Assembly (NCBI RefSeq): GCF_003054445.1
Contig: NC_042510.1
Span: 496,001 to 560,000, forward strand
Length of the DNA stretch: 64,000 nucleotides
Source: Pichia kudriavzevii
Lineage: Eukaryota > Ascomycota > Pichiomycetes > Pichiales > Pichiaceae
Direction of reading: 5' to 3'
Position numbers and translations under genes: made by a program
Notes under the pieces: model-generated
The model's input: the letters and a program-made list of their open reading frames with translations, nothing else
What the model was told of the DNA's origin: nothing
Database searches by the model: none
Part shown: positions 1-9,894 of the stretch, in pieces
Numbering within the stretch: position 1 is the stretch's first letter
How the letters are laid out: each line of letters opens with the position of its first letter

Positions 1-895
1 ATTGCTATTCTTCAAAAAAAACCTCCTGTTTTCACTATCTCACTGTGGACCCTCATTTTTACTTCGCCAATCGTTGTCACAACCTATTGATAAGCAATAG
101 GTAATTTATGCCAAGCGCAGTGTACTCTGGTAAGATGGTTGATTAGAACATTAACCGAATAAACTACTAACATCCTCATTAATTACAAATATGCTGAACA
201 AACGTAAATGGGTGAACAATAAGGTCTATGACGTTATTTTTTTCCAATTCATATAGTCATGTTCAAATTTGTTGTTCTTCAAAAGTGAGTTCCAACATGT
301 GTAGCCTATTGAGTACAGAGCTGACACTCCTTTGATTATAAGGTCATCTCTCTTTTCATGGTCTACTTTTATACAATATTCTATCTAAGCTCATTCAGTA
401 AGAGTTCAATCTGTAGCTTTAATATGAATCTCCAGCGTTTAATTGATACTTATAATAAATGTTGGCATGCTAGTCTACTTATCTAACTCTTTGTCCACTT
501 ATTTAGTCAGGTTTACTCTTTTTGAGTAATTTTGTAAATGTTTGATTAGTTTTAAAAAAAACTATCAAAAAATAAGCCGCAGCTTTACAACGTCGTCATA
601 TACTCAAAGGCCCCCTTTTATCAATGACACATTTAAAAAACCGCTCTTTTGAAATATTAGGAAACCGAATAAGAGACTACTCCTTCAATTCCTGAGTTAG
701 TAATCAGAGAGAAGTTTTTAGAAAATTCAAAAGCCCGCAAATCGCTAATTTTGTACTAATATTATTATTGGCCGAAATAGATTCTTCTTCCCAGGTATTC
801 CTACATAATGAGTGTTCAAAAAATCTGTAGATGTAAAAGTTGAACCAGAAAGCTCTAAAGTACGCTACACCCTCAACACCAAGAATTATGTAAAT
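1..895. other. Intergenic left edge, no gene seen
   Basis: All six frames are broken by stops within about 35 codons of the left edge, so no gene seems to enter from outside. The stretch is AT-rich with scattered short T and A runs. I see no tRNA, repeat or recognisable control site before the tRNA-Lys gene. Confidence 0.6.
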
Positions 896-987
896 TCCCT
901 GTTAGCTCAGTCGGTAGAGCGTTCGGCTTTTAAGAATTCTTTAAGAAGTCGACCGAAATGTCCAGGGTTCGAGCCCCTGATAGGGAG
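896..987 (+). tRNA. tRNA-Lys(UUU) with a 19-nt intron
   Basis: The acceptor stem (TCCCTGT at 896-902 paired with ATAGGGA at 980-986), the D arm (GTTAGCTCAGTCGG), the anticodon arm TTCGG-CTTTTAA-CCGAA and the T arm (CCAGGGTTCGAGCCCCTG) all form. The anticodon is TTT at 929-931, which reads AAA and AAG lysine codons. A short intron, about 933-951, interrupts the anticodon loop one base 3' of the anticodon, the usual yeast place; it must be removed by the tRNA splicing endonuclease. The mature sequence is close to S. cerevisiae tRNA-Lys(UUU). The discriminator base is G987. Confidence 0.95.
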
Positions 988-998
988 TATAACTTTAC

Positions 999-1006
999 TT
1001 TTTTTT
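999..1006 (+). terminator. RNA polymerase III T-run after tRNA-Lys
   Basis: Eight consecutive T residues begin 11 bases after the end of the tRNA. This is the standard Pol III termination signal. Confidence 0.8.
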
Positions 1007-1102
1007 AATTTTTTGGCACCTTAATGAAACACAAGGCTGCTGGGAAGATAGAATAATACTTAAAAGACAAGCTATAGAGGCGTATGTAAATAAAGATCCC
1101 AG

Positions 1103-2650
1103 CTACTCAATTTCGACGTCAGTTTCATCATGATCACAACCGCCTCTTGATAACTTGTCGTGAACAATTTTGAAAGTTCTAATTTTTCTAGAAACAGGTA
1201 TCTCTTTCTCTCCTTCCAATTTGGATTCAAGAAGATGTGAGGTGTTGGTTATATAGTGCAGTTTTTGGTTCAACGAATTCATTGCAGATTGATTCAGTGT
1301 CCCCAAAGCGTTTGTGTTTCTAGGGGTTGAAAAAGTACCAGTTGGTGGGGGTGAAACCTGTTGATTGTATATTTTGAAAGGGTTTATTGGAGTTAATGGC
1401 TTGGTTTTGATATTTTTTGTGATATTGAACGTTGTATTATCGTTGAAGAATTGGGTATCTATATTTACCTCGTTACTTTTATCACCAATATTAAAGTACT
1501 TAGGAGGCGTTACATGGGTGTTTATTGGGTATTTCACCTTAGTTGATGAATCTGGGATAAACGGAGAGGCAAGACCGGCACTCGATTGTAAATCTATATT
1601 TTTTATATCATCGTGCCTTGATGTAATCATGTATTCTGTTAAATCATGGTAACCAAACTCGTTGTCCGTGTTGTTCAGGGGATGTGGATACGGTGCCAGT
1701 TTAGTCTGTGGGTCTACCGCCATAGATAAGGGCGTTTCGCAATTGTTGGAGGATTTTGAACCATATTTTCTTTTTGGTGTTTCATTATGTGTCCTTGAAT
1801 AGTCAGAAGATGTTCCTAGGCTTTTCATATTGTTCTTTTTGTAGAAAACACTTGAATATTTCTTACCAGGTTTGATAACTCGCAAGCTTTTGATATTACT
1901 ATCATTTTCAGCATTGGCCAGTTGGAACATGTCATTTAATAAGCTCATTTTCCTTTCACCAAAATGATTCCCTATATCGGTGGTTATGTTGCCTTGCCTA
2001 AGGCCTGGTATCAAAGATGCAGCATATATTAGTTCAGATTTTTTATGTTTGAAAATCCTTAAGATGTTTATTAACAGGTTGATCCTTTCATCTTTTTTTA
2101 AATGATCTGGTTCTCTGTGGATACAATCTTCAGGCCACCAGTAAGGTTTTGAGGAGTCTCCACTCTTATAGGGGTATTTTGCTTGTTTCTTTGGCTCAAC
2201 TATCTTAATCCATGCCTTGGATAATAATTTACACGGAATTTGCTGGAACTCTTCAAGGCAGGTATAGAGGTAATTCTTAACATCCAATCTATGGTGTGGG
2301 TTTATATTAACCATTTTATAGATATCCTTTGGGAATGGATCTTCAGACCTGGATATCCATGAATTACTAGCATTCGAACAAAATTGCTTTGGCGACGACG
2401 TTTTACTTGATGGGTTGATTAAAAAAGAAAATAGATCTTGAAAATCTGAACTATTTGTGATATTGTTAAGGGCGAAGCTTTCAAAGGAACCATTGGGAGT
2501 TATGGTCGTCTCTATACCAGCACTAATCATTCTTTCAAATGTGCGATTAGCATTTTGAAAGAAACCAATAAAGGAGACATTGTACTTGTCACTGAGTTGC
2601 CTGGCTAAGTTTTTAACGTTTTCTATGTCGTGGTCTATTTCAGAAGTCAT
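1103..2650 (-). CDS. YDR124W-like protein (hrmA-cluster-type helical domain)
   Basis: This is a 515-residue protein. Residues about 120-240 match the fungal helical-bundle family found in S. cerevisiae YDR124W and in the Aspergillus hrmA-associated cluster protein: a 'KAWIKIVEP' segment at about 145-153, 'KPYWWPEDCIHREPDHL' at 168-184, then a helical 'INLLINILRIF' stretch. The function of the family is unknown; the conserved tryptophans and the PDHL motif are its hallmark. The C-terminal half (about 250-470) is Ser/Asn/Thr/Pro-rich and looks disordered. The end contains a basic segment (SRKIRTFKIV) and an acidic tail. S. cerevisiae YDR124W is shorter (324 residues). The start is the first ATG of the frame. 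The gene stops about 115 bp from the tRNA-Lys. Confidence 0.75.
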   Translation of the reverse strand: MTSEIDHDIENVKNLARQLSDKYNVSFIGFFQNANRTFERMISAGIETTITPNGSFESFALNNITNSSDFQDLFSFLINPSSKTSSPKQFCSNASNSWISRSEDPFPKDIYKMVNINPHHRLDVKNYLYTCLEEFQQIPCKLLSKAWIKIVEPKKQAKYPYKSGDSSKPYWWPEDCIHREPDHLKKDERINLLINILRIFKHKKSELIYAASLIPGLRQGNITTDIGNHFGERKMSLLNDMFQLANAENDSNIKSLRVIKPGKKYSSVFYKKNNMKSLGTSSDYSRTHNETPKRKYGSKSSNNCETPLSMAVDPQTKLAPYPHPLNNTDNEFGYHDLTEYMITSRHDDIKNIDLQSSAGLASPFIPDSSTKVKYPINTHVTPPKYFNIGDKSNEVNIDTQFFNDNTTFNITKNIKTKPLTPINPFKIYNQQVSPPPTGTFSTPRNTNALGTLNQSAMNSLNQKLHYITNTSHLLESKLEGEKEIPVSRKIRTFKIVHDKLSRGGCDHDETDVEIE

Positions 2651-3221
2651 AGTTGGATAATGATAAAAAAGAGGTGTCTTTGAGGCATACCATCATACTC
2701 TCTATCATAAAAAGACGTGTAAGTTAGATTATAGAAGTAGTAGAGAAAATAGATATTTAAGTAGGGCTTCAATGTAGTGGACATATGTCTTACTTGAGAT
2801 GATATATTACGAGATATAATGATCTAAAAGCCTTTTGCAACAACTTGATTCAATGTTTACCACAAGTTTGTGACTGATATGTTTGATTCTCCCATGCATG
2901 CATTAGGTATGTTTCATAATAGTTTCCACCAATTTGTCAAAATACTCTGTGGCAACTTGACAGCTCTTTCTTATGTAGCAGTCACCATAAGTACTATTCA
3001 CTCGTCTGTTAATGACTACAGAAATAATATTACATAAGTAATCAGAAGGAAGAGGGGGGAGACAGCTAAGAGGCAATAGAGCCCTACTTTCAAATAGGAG
3101 CATGTTTTAAATTATTTGCATAATTCGAGTGTTAGTTTCTACAAAGAACCAATGATGGATGTGCCGAAGAACAAATTATTTCTCCAAACTCTCTCCCGCC
3201 CTAGATGGAAGTGCACTAACA
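2651..3221. other. Divergent promoter region (YDR124W-like / HRT3)
   Basis: AT-rich spacer between two divergent genes. It holds a 66-codon minus-strand frame at 2903-3103 (ATG start, CYIRKSC near its end) for which I find no family. I treat that frame as probable chance, and nothing else stands out. Confidence 0.45.
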
Positions 3222-4403
3222 ATGTCACAAGTAGATATAGAGAGATTAGAGAATGAGCTGAAAATATTGACGGTGAAGGAGATCAACGAACATCCGACTA
3301 AAAGCCGAGAAGAGCTGGCCTTAGAGTTTTTCCAAGTTGCATCTTATAAGGAGAGTGTTGGCCAGTTGAGTGAGGCCTCTGATTATTACTGGAAGGCCTT
3401 CAAGTTGGACGATAAGGTTGACAATAAATATAGAGATATACTTTTTAGTGCAAGAAGGGAGAGAGAAGCTGAAGGGAAGAATTCCCATGAAAAATCCACT
3501 GTTAAAGTTGAGCCATTGAAACTCAATAAGGGACAACTCAATAAGTTGCTTGACAGTTATGCCAAATGCAAGTTTATAGCGGAGGATGAGGAGAAGCCTG
3601 TATTTTTTGAGAGGCTGCCATACGAAGTCTTGCAACATATAATTGAGGTTCTCATTATTCGAGATACTCCATCATGGATCAATTTCAGTGTTGTATGTAA
3701 GAGACTAGCATATATGGGGTTCAGGGACAAGAATGTATGGAGTCTGTTAAGTAGGATCGTCTATGAACGACAGAATTATAGAGACAATGACGAGGAAAGG
3801 TTTAAATCGTTGATCCGAAGCCAATGGGGGAACAATTACTACAAGATGTTAAACGAGCGGCCATATTTGAAGTACCGAGGGGTATATATAAGTAAGGTAA
3901 CGTATATGAAGGAAGGAGCACGTAGTGAAAACTCCAACTCATGGACTCTACCTTATAAAATGGTTTCATATTTTAGGTACTATAGGTTTTATGCAGACGG
4001 AACATGTCTTAAGATCATCACAATCTTGGAGCCAAAGAAGGTGATCCCCAAACTGCACAAGGGGTATACGGTGGACGAGGACGCCGAGCTGATGAGGGAG
4101 AACGAGACAAACCAAGAGAATACGGTTGAGTCCTTCAACAAGAGGAGTTGGTTGCGCATCTTTGCAGGAAGATATACAATCTCCTTACAGGGAGATGTGG
4201 AGACTAACTGTGATGGTCCTGTGGAGAAGTACCGGTTTATCGATAAGTTCAAGATAGTCAACAGTGGCCAACACCATCGCCATAACAAGCTTGAATGGGT
4301 TGATTTGGGGTACTATGATACAGTCAATGAGAGACACTCTTCTCTAAACAGGGAAAATGAGAAAGATTTCATGTTCAGCAGAGTCAAATCGTATGGCTAT
4401 TAA
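3222..4403 (+). CDS. HRT3: F-box protein, Hrt3/FBXO9-like SCF substrate receptor
   Basis: The product has 393 residues from the ATG at 3222. An in-frame ATG at 3159 would add 21 residues of no obvious conservation; the MSQVDIERLE start is preferred because the helical N-terminus begins there. Residues about 30-75 form a TPR-like helical pair (ELALEFF... EASDYYWKAFKLD). An F-box follows at about 130-178 (RLPYEVLQHIIEVL...FSVVCKRLAYMGF). The C-terminal FBXO9/Hrt3 domain carries WGNNYYKMLNERPYLKYRGVYISKVTY and FRYYRFYADGTCLKI. The family links substrates to Skp1-cullin-Rbx1 ubiquitin ligases. The assignment rests on F-box plus C-terminal domain order; the substrate here is unknown. Confidence 0.85.
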   Translation: MSQVDIERLENELKILTVKEINEHPTKSREELALEFFQVASYKESVGQLSEASDYYWKAFKLDDKVDNKYRDILFSARREREAEGKNSHEKSTVKVEPLKLNKGQLNKLLDSYAKCKFIAEDEEKPVFFERLPYEVLQHIIEVLIIRDTPSWINFSVVCKRLAYMGFRDKNVWSLLSRIVYERQNYRDNDEERFKSLIRSQWGNNYYKMLNERPYLKYRGVYISKVTYMKEGARSENSNSWTLPYKMVSYFRYYRFYADGTCLKIITILEPKKVIPKLHKGYTVDEDAELMRENETNQENTVESFNKRSWLRIFAGRYTISLQGDVETNCDGPVEKYRFIDKFKIVNSGQHHRHNKLEWVDLGYYDTVNERHSSLNRENEKDFMFSRVKSYGY

Positions 4404-5089
4404 TATGACTTCGCCACAAAGACTCTGCCTTCTTCCACATTGCTTACATGACTCTGTCCTATTTTTTTTTTTTTTCTCCCTTTCTTACTTCAATGAGAAA
4501 AACTCTCCGGCCGGATTATCGGCCCGCCTAGACGGTAATTTTTTTTTACCGCCTTCCACATGGTTTCTTCTTGTAACAGACGCGACCCTAACCAAGGGGC
4601 AAACATCCAGTCACTGGGGGGGCAAAAAAAAAAGGACCAAACTGCCCCCTCCATTTTCCCCGGGGACGGCATTCCTTTTCGGCGCGCTGGAAAAACAAAG
4701 AACGGAGGAGAAAGTGGGATGCGGTGGGATGGATATGCCATGCTGAGGAAAATGGGAAAATGTCCCAATTGGGCTTATCGACCAAAAGGCGGCTCAGCGA
4801 AACCATATGCTGTCATTTTTTTACGGAGCATCGGGGATGGTGAAAGATTTCCTCGGATAAGGGGCACCGTATAATTAAGAGCGACTCATTATGACGGGTA
4901 TATAAACATTGGGGGTTATCCGTCAAAGTAAAAGTGAATCCTAGCAGAGAGGAGGGTATTATTTTACAGAATTACATTGTACAAATATATAGAAGAGCTT
5001 AAATTTTCCAATACTCTATTATATTCTACTCTATTATATTCTACTCTATTATATTCTACTAACTTTTATTTGAATAAGCCAATTGCACA
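4404..5089 (+). promoter_or_regulatory. MLS1 promoter region
   Basis: 685 bp upstream of malate synthase. A TATA box (TATATAAA) lies at 4899-4906, about 184 bp before the ATG. G/C runs (for example GGGGGG near 4617-4622, CCCCGGGG near 4659-4666 and AGGGG near 4860-4864) could be stress-response or Mig1-type sites. CGGATTATCGG at 4512-4522 is, on the other strand, two bases from the CSRE consensus CCRTYSRNCCG that serves glyoxylate-cycle genes. These are motif resemblances only. Several overlapping frames of 70-130 codons here look like chance. Confidence 0.45.
5013..5057 (+). repeat. 15-bp tandem repeat, 3 copies, in the MLS1 leader
   Basis: The unit actctattatattct is repeated exactly three times (5013-5027, 5028-5042, 5043-5057). 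It ends 32 bases before the malate synthase ATG, so it probably lies in the 5' untranslated leader. Confidence 0.95.
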
Positions 5090-6796
5090 ATGACCAAACC
5101 TGCTGAGTTATACTGTACTTCTCTTGAAGGAGTTCAAGTTGTTGGAGAAGTTTCTGACAAGCCATTATTATCGGAGGCAACACCAAGGGACATTCTAACC
5201 ATTGATGCGCTCAAATTTGTTGTTTTGTTGCATCGTGCGTTCAATGGTACCAGGAAACAACTGTTGGCTAACAGACAAGACGTTCAAAAGAGATTGGATG
5301 CTGGTGAAAGTTTGACATTTTTAAAGGAGACGGAGTACATTAGAAACGATCCTAATTGGAGATGTGCAACCAACCATCCAAAGTTGATGTGCAGAAAAGT
5401 TGAAATCACCGGTCCTCCAGATGCAAAGATGATTATCAATGCCTTCAACACCAATGTCCATACCTACATGACTGATTTTGAGGATTCTTGTGCTCCAACT
5501 TGGTCAAATATGTTGTATGGTCAAGTTAACCTCTACGATGCCATTAGGGACAAGATTGACTTCACCAATGACAAGACCGGGAAGCGTTACAAGATCAACA
5601 GAGAAGGTAGAAGAGTTCCTGTTATGATTGTCAGACCAAGAGGTTGGCATATGGTTGATCAACATATTCTTGTTGATGGTGAACCAATCTCTGCTTCGAT
5701 TTTGGATTTTGGATTATTCTTTTATCATAATGCGAAATATTTAATTTCTCAAGGTTTAGGCCCATTCTTTTACTTGCCAAAAATGGAACATTGGAAAGAA
5801 GCTAAATTATGGAATGATATCTTTTGTGTTGCTCAAGATTGTCTTGAAATTCCAAGAGGTACAATCAAGGCAACTGTTTTGATTGAAACTTTGCCAATTT
5901 CTTATCAATTGGATGAAGTTTTATATGCATTAAAGGACCATTCATCTGGGTTGAACTGTGGTAGATGGGATTACATGTTTTCTACAATTAAGAGATTAAG
6001 AAACCAAAAGGACAAAATCTTACCTGATAGACAACAAGTTACAATGACTGTTCCATTTATGACCAATTATGTCAAGCAATTGATTAAGGTTTGTCATAAA
6101 AGAGGTGTTCATGCTATGGGTGGTATGGCTGCCTTTATTCCAATTAAGAATGACGAAGAAGCTAATAAGGTTGCATTAGAAGCCGTTAGGAAAGACAAGT
6201 TGAGAGAAGTTTTGGCAGGCCATGATGGTACTTGGATTGCACATCCTGGTTTATTGGACACTGCGTTATCTGTTTTCGAGGAACATATGCCAACTCCAAA
6301 CCAATTGTATAAATTGAAGGATGATGTTTCAGTCACTGAATCCGATTTGGTGGATACTAACATTGAAGGTGGCCAAATCACCATGAAGGGATTGAATGCA
6401 AATATTTACATTGGTTTGAATTATATGGAATCATGGTTAAGAGGTTTAGGTTGTGTTCCAATCAACCACTTGATGGAAGATGCCGCAACTGCCGAAGTTT
6501 CAAGATTACAGTTATGGTCATGGTGTAAACACCAAGTTAAGATGAATGACACTGGCAAGACAATCACACCAGATTTCGTTTGTCAATTGATTGACGAAGA
6601 AGTTGCAAGATGTAGCCATAAGGAAGGTAATAAGTACGAATTGGCTGCTCAATGTTTGAAGGATGAGATTAGTGGTAAGAAGCCAGTTGCTGAATTCTTA
6701 ACTGATATCTTGTATCCTTATATTGCAACACCAGGTAAACCAGTTGATTTGAATTCTTTGAAGCAATCTACTCCTGTTTGTGCATCAAGATTATAA
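5090..6796 (+). CDS. MLS1: Malate synthase (glyoxylate cycle, peroxisomal signal)
   Basis: 568 residues, close to S. cerevisiae Mls1 (554). It condenses acetyl-CoA with glyoxylate to malate, allowing growth on C2 compounds and fatty acids. The family signature [17 protein letters not shown] lies at about 281-297, and the C-terminal catalytic region has [10 protein letters not shown] at about 378 and the conserved [31 protein letters not shown]. The protein ends in Ser-Arg-Leu, a PTS1 variant of the SKL found in S. cerevisiae, which suggests peroxisomal import. Codon use is strongly biased (TTG, AGA, GGT), as expected for a highly expressed gene. The 3' end faces the coiled-coil gene with 115 bp between stops. 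Confidence 0.97.
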   Translation: MTKPAELYCTSLEGVQVVGEVSDKPLLSEATPRDILTIDALKFVVLLHRAFNGTRKQLLANRQDVQKRLDAGESLTFLKETEYIRNDPNWRCATNHPKLMCRKVEITGPPDAKMIINAFNTNVHTYMTDFEDSCAPTWSNMLYGQVNLYDAIRDKIDFTNDKTGKRYKINREGRRVPVMIVRPRGWHMVDQHILVDGEPISASILDFGLFFYHNAKYLISQGLGPFFYLPKMEHWKEAKLWNDIFCVAQDCLEIPRGTIKATVLIETLPISYQLDEVLYALKDHSSGLNCGRWDYMFSTIKRLRNQKDKILPDRQQVTMTVPFMTNYVKQLIKVCHKRGVHAMGGMAAFIPIKNDEEANKVALEAVRKDKLREVLAGHDGTWIAHPGLLDTALSVFEEHMPTPNQLYKLKDDVSVTESDLVDTNIEGGQITMKGLNANIYIGLNYMESWLRGLGCVPINHLMEDAATAEVSRLQLWSWCKHQVKMNDTGKTITPDFVCQLIDEEVARCSHKEGNKYELAAQCLKDEISGKKPVAEFLTDILYPYIATPGKPVDLNSLKQSTPVCASRL

Positions 6797-6911
6797 GGAA
6801 GAAAAGCTGGGATTTCTCTTTTCAAGTGTCTTGTTTTTTTCTGATACGAATTAATGAAGTTTTAGTTTTTTATATAGCAAAGAAGTATCTATAAAAATAC
6901 CTATGTTTAAG

Positions 6912-7949
6912 TTAACGATTTTCTGATTGTTTCAAGGATTCAACGTCCTCAATTAATAAATGCATGCATTGCTTCAGATTCTCACGATCAGATAAAGTTA
7001 AGTTGGCAGAGTTGTTGACTACAAGTAAGTTTCCCGACTTTCTAGAGTGTAGTAAGTTATGGATCTTATTGAAAAATGGAAAAACTTCATCTCTGATAAA
7101 CAAGATTGACGATTTTAAACCAGTGAAGTTAACATTCAAGACATGCACGATATTCTTCAACAAATTTTGTGACTCAAACAACGATAACGAATCAATTTTG
7201 TCCATTTCCAAGAAGGAATATTTTGAGCCAAAATAATCATTGGACAACTTCAGCACGTTTTCTGAACCTTGGATTTGGGTACTTAGTTTTGCCACTTGCA
7301 CGTTTAAATTACTTGACTTATTTCTCTCGTTGGATAATTCACTATTTAAGTTGGATATCGCAATATCCCTGGCACTGAGTAATCCTTTTAAATCTGCTAG
7401 TTCACTTTGTAAAGTTGAATTATCATTTCTCAAGATTTCAATAGTAGAATTATCTAGTTCCAGCTGAGAATTCAACGACTTTAACTTACTGTCATAGTTG
7501 GAGACCAAAGATTTGTTTAGGTCTCGTTCCTTAGACAAGAGATGACTATTATATTGCAAATCTTGCTCTAATTGATCAAGCTTATCATTCAAGCTTTTAT
7601 TTTCACTAGCCAAATCTGAATTTTCAATTGCTAATTGTTCAATTCTCTCCTGTAACTCCTTCAACTTCAGATCTGCATCATTGTGGCTTTCCGTTATAGG
7701 CGTGGAGGAGGTTATACGATCGACACGGACAGGCAAAGTATCTGCATCGACTCTCTGAACATGTTCAGTTTTGGATGTTTTTCGTGCTCTTTTCTTCTTT
7801 TCAAGGATCTCCTTGAAGTGTTCATCAGAAATCCTTGGTAGTTGGCTCGATAGGCTTGTTGTTGAATTCGGTGAATTCAAGTTCAAGTTTAGATCTAGAG
7901 CGGGGAAATCGTGAGGATCTTTATATTTATCATATATATAATTTTCCAT
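6912..7949 (-). CDS. Coiled-coil protein, function unknown
   Basis: 345 residues from the first ATG. The N-terminus (about 1-45) has FPALDLNLNLN and a Ser/Thr-rich piece. A basic patch (EKKKRARKTSKTEH) at about 51-64 could be a nuclear signal. Residues about 92-230 are a long heptad coiled coil rich in Leu, Ser, Asn and Glu (LKELQERIEQLAIENSDLASENKSL and similar). A helical, Leu/Phe-rich C-terminal part follows (about 240-345) with FFNKIHNLLHSRKSGNLLVVN. I do not recognise the family; polarity, spindle-pole or transport scaffolds all have such architecture. The gene lies 99 bp downstream of the bHLH gene on the same strand. Confidence 0.75.
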   Translation of the reverse strand: MENYIYDKYKDPHDFPALDLNLNLNSPNSTTSLSSQLPRISDEHFKEILEKKKRARKTSKTEHVQRVDADTLPVRVDRITSSTPITESHNDADLKLKELQERIEQLAIENSDLASENKSLNDKLDQLEQDLQYNSHLLSKERDLNKSLVSNYDSKLKSLNSQLELDNSTIEILRNDNSTLQSELADLKGLLSARDIAISNLNSELSNERNKSSNLNVQVAKLSTQIQGSENVLKLSNDYFGSKYSFLEMDKIDSLSLFESQNLLKNIVHVLNVNFTGLKSSILFIRDEVFPFFNKIHNLLHSRKSGNLLVVNNSANLTLSDRENLKQCMHLLIEDVESLKQSENR

Positions 7950-8048
7950 TTCAGAGCGGTTGGACTGGTCTACAATCTTGGAAAGCTACTCCAAAACGTG
8001 AAAGAGGGAGAGTACAGGTGCATCTGTAAACACACGCTGGTTGGTGAT

Positions 8049-8771
8049 TTATACATTCAATTCGCGTTTCAAAAGATTGTTCTCTATTATTAGCTGGTTT
8101 ATCTCGGTTATGGCCATCAGCAGGACTTGGTTCTTCTTCATTCTTCTGGGGTTTGTTGATTTCCTTACACGTTTGGGTTTGCGACTGGAGGTGGGCCTTG
8201 TGAGTCCTTCCAAATCGAACTTTGAATCTAAAACAAGAGAATTCAACCTATCAAAGGCCGACTTGATTGCGTCTCTACGTCGCTGTTCGGTTTCATTGTG
8301 TTGTAGTTTCCTTGAATTTGTAGGTTGCCCAACAGCCGTCTGGCGGGCAATGCCTCTGTTCGTTTTTCTAGCTGGCGTGGTCTGCACCAGATCAGTATCG
8401 GTAGCAATACTAGAAGTGCCCTTTGAGACAGCAATATCAGCAGTAGTAGTAATATCAGCAGCAGCAGGAACCGTTGTCTGTTCGTTTGCAATGGAATCTA
8501 AAAACGACTCCAGAGCAATAGTTTCTGTATTTGTCAATAGTTCTAAGGAGATCCTTGACCCCTCATGCCCCATACTTCCTGCACTCGCCAACGGGTTGGT
8601 GCTCCCATATAGAGAGTCTACAAAGGATGCAGAATTAGGTGATAACAGTAGCTGGCCAATCTGGTCAAAGTTCGGGCTAGCTATGGGGTAGCCGTACTGC
8701 GGCGACTCTAGCAAGAGAGATGCCGCTTGGTCAAAGTCTATCTGTTGGTCATGATGTTCGGGAGTCGCCAT
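8049..8771 (-). CDS. bHLH transcription factor with a long basic loop
   Basis: 240 residues. The bHLH occupies the extreme C-terminus, about 154-240. The basic region RKLQHNETEQRRRDA has the His-x3-Glu-x3-Arg triad of class B factors that read CACGTG-type E-boxes. Helix 1 is AFDRLNSLVLDSKF. The loop is unusually long (about 25 residues) and very basic (SSRKPKRVRKSTNPRRMKK). Helix 2 is NQVLLMAITEINQLIIENNLLKREL, running into a short leucine-rich end. The N-terminal 150 residues are acidic and Ser/Thr/Ala-rich, like an activation region. It could be an Ino4-, Tye7- or Cbf1-type factor; I cannot choose among them. Confidence 0.85.
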   Translation of the reverse strand: MATPEHHDQQIDFDQAASLLLESPQYGYPIASPNFDQIGQLLLSPNSASFVDSLYGSTNPLASAGSMGHEGSRISLELLTNTETIALESFLDSIANEQTTVPAAADITTTADIAVSKGTSSIATDTDLVQTTPARKTNRGIARQTAVGQPTNSRKLQHNETEQRRRDAIKSAFDRLNSLVLDSKFDLEGLTRPTSSRKPKRVRKSTNPRRMKKNQVLLMAITEINQLIIENNLLKRELNV

Positions 8772-8959
8772 TGGAGATGATACACACTATTGTGGGGAGA
8801 GAAAGAGACCATAGAGATATACAACGCCTCTTGTTATGGTACAACCAGTGAATAGAATTTATTCGCATGTGAAAATTGCCACTTGTTTGTCAATAGAAAC
8901 GTTATACAAAATACACAGTCAAGCAATCATTAAAGACAATCACCTTCAACGAGACAAAT

Positions 8960-9814
8960 TCATTGAATAACCCCGGCTTCCCTGAGAACGTCCTTGGTCT
9001 TTGCAACCACATCTCTCCAGGGCTGTTGGTGGACAGATTCGGCCACGTTGTCGCAGAACACAACTGCCTTTGCCCAGTTTTCAACGTCTTCTTTGTTGTT
9101 ATAATCAAGTGAGTCACTCTCGAGGATGTGGTCGATTCCCTTGTCCTTGTTGGCGTTGAAGTAGTCTATGCCACGCTGCGTGCCCCTGTTGAAAGCGTCC
9201 ACGACAGACGCCTCAACGTGTGCTCCAGCGGTAATCACCCACGAGGGCCACGGAGTGTAAATGTCACCCAAGTGACGGATATCGCCGCTGTCGTAGTACT
9301 TCTTCGAGGTGAAGTATTCCCACATAAAGGCATCGGTGGTTCCATTGTTGACTCCTGCTCGCAAGTTGGCAAAGTTGTCTTGAACTTGGTACTCAAATGG
9401 CGCCAAACCGTGCTCCATAGCCAACACAAACGACATGACATGGGAACCAGAACCAAGACGAGAGATACCCACCTTCTTAATGTCTGCAATGGTTAGATCC
9501 TTGCGCCCAATCCCCGTGGAAATGGCCCATCTTAGTGGCGATGTCACGTATTGGCCAACGATGGAATATTCCCCCTCGTCGCCCGTACTGATGCCACGTA
9601 CAAAGGCCTCAGTGAGACCAACGGCAATATCAATCTCCCTCTTCTTCAACGACTGGATGAGGTGGCCACTACCACTCGGATAGGGGACAAACTCGTACTT
9701 GTCAAGTCCACTCTCCTCGTAGTATCCTAGCTTCTTTGCGAAAACAAGTGGAACTGCATAGTGTTCCGGAACAAACCCAATACGGACCGTGGTTGCCATC
9801 TTTCTTAAACTCAT
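8960..9814 (-). CDS. Ca3427-like periplasmic-binding-fold protein (PBP2 type)
   Basis: 284 residues. The whole chain reads as a type 2 periplasmic-binding-protein fold related to the NMT1/THI5-like and SsuA-like binding proteins. Evidence includes the opening VRIGFVPEHYAVPLVFAKKLGYYEESGL, the early block SGSGHLIQSLKKREIDIAVGLTEAFVRG and the hinge block ISRLGSGSHVMSFVLAMEHG. Candida albicans Ca3427 is the structurally studied fungal member; its ligand is not known to me. There is no signal peptide, so it is probably cytosolic. A second Met at residue 6 (9799) is an alternative start. The gene is noticeably GC-richer than MLS1, and RRP8 lies 80 bp further upstream on the same strand. Confidence 0.8.
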   Translation of the reverse strand: MSLRKMATTVRIGFVPEHYAVPLVFAKKLGYYEESGLDKYEFVPYPSGSGHLIQSLKKREIDIAVGLTEAFVRGISTGDEGEYSIVGQYVTSPLRWAISTGIGRKDLTIADIKKVGISRLGSGSHVMSFVLAMEHGLAPFEYQVQDNFANLRAGVNNGTTDAFMWEYFTSKKYYDSGDIRHLGDIYTPWPSWVITAGAHVEASVVDAFNRGTQRGIDYFNANKDKGIDHILESDSLDYNNKEDVENWAKAVVFCDNVAESVHQQPWRDVVAKTKDVLREAGVIQ

Positions 9815-9894
9815 TTACAATGTACAAACCACTCACTATAAAAGCTAGCTATAACAGTGGGGTAGGGTTTTTTCCACCTGTACAAGGTGGTTGA

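Noticed and set aside
2903-3103. 66-codon minus-strand frame with CYIRKSC
   Set aside because: ATG start, but it lies in a divergent promoter and matches none of the small twin-Cys families I know.
4357-4874. Several overlapping frames of 72-129 codons on both strands between HRT3 and MLS1
   Set aside because: They overlap each other, have no family resemblance, and lie in a promoter with G/C and A/T runs.
8041-8691. 216-codon plus-strand frame
   Set aside because: It is antisense to the bHLH gene, whose frame has a clear domain. Its translation has no domain of its own.
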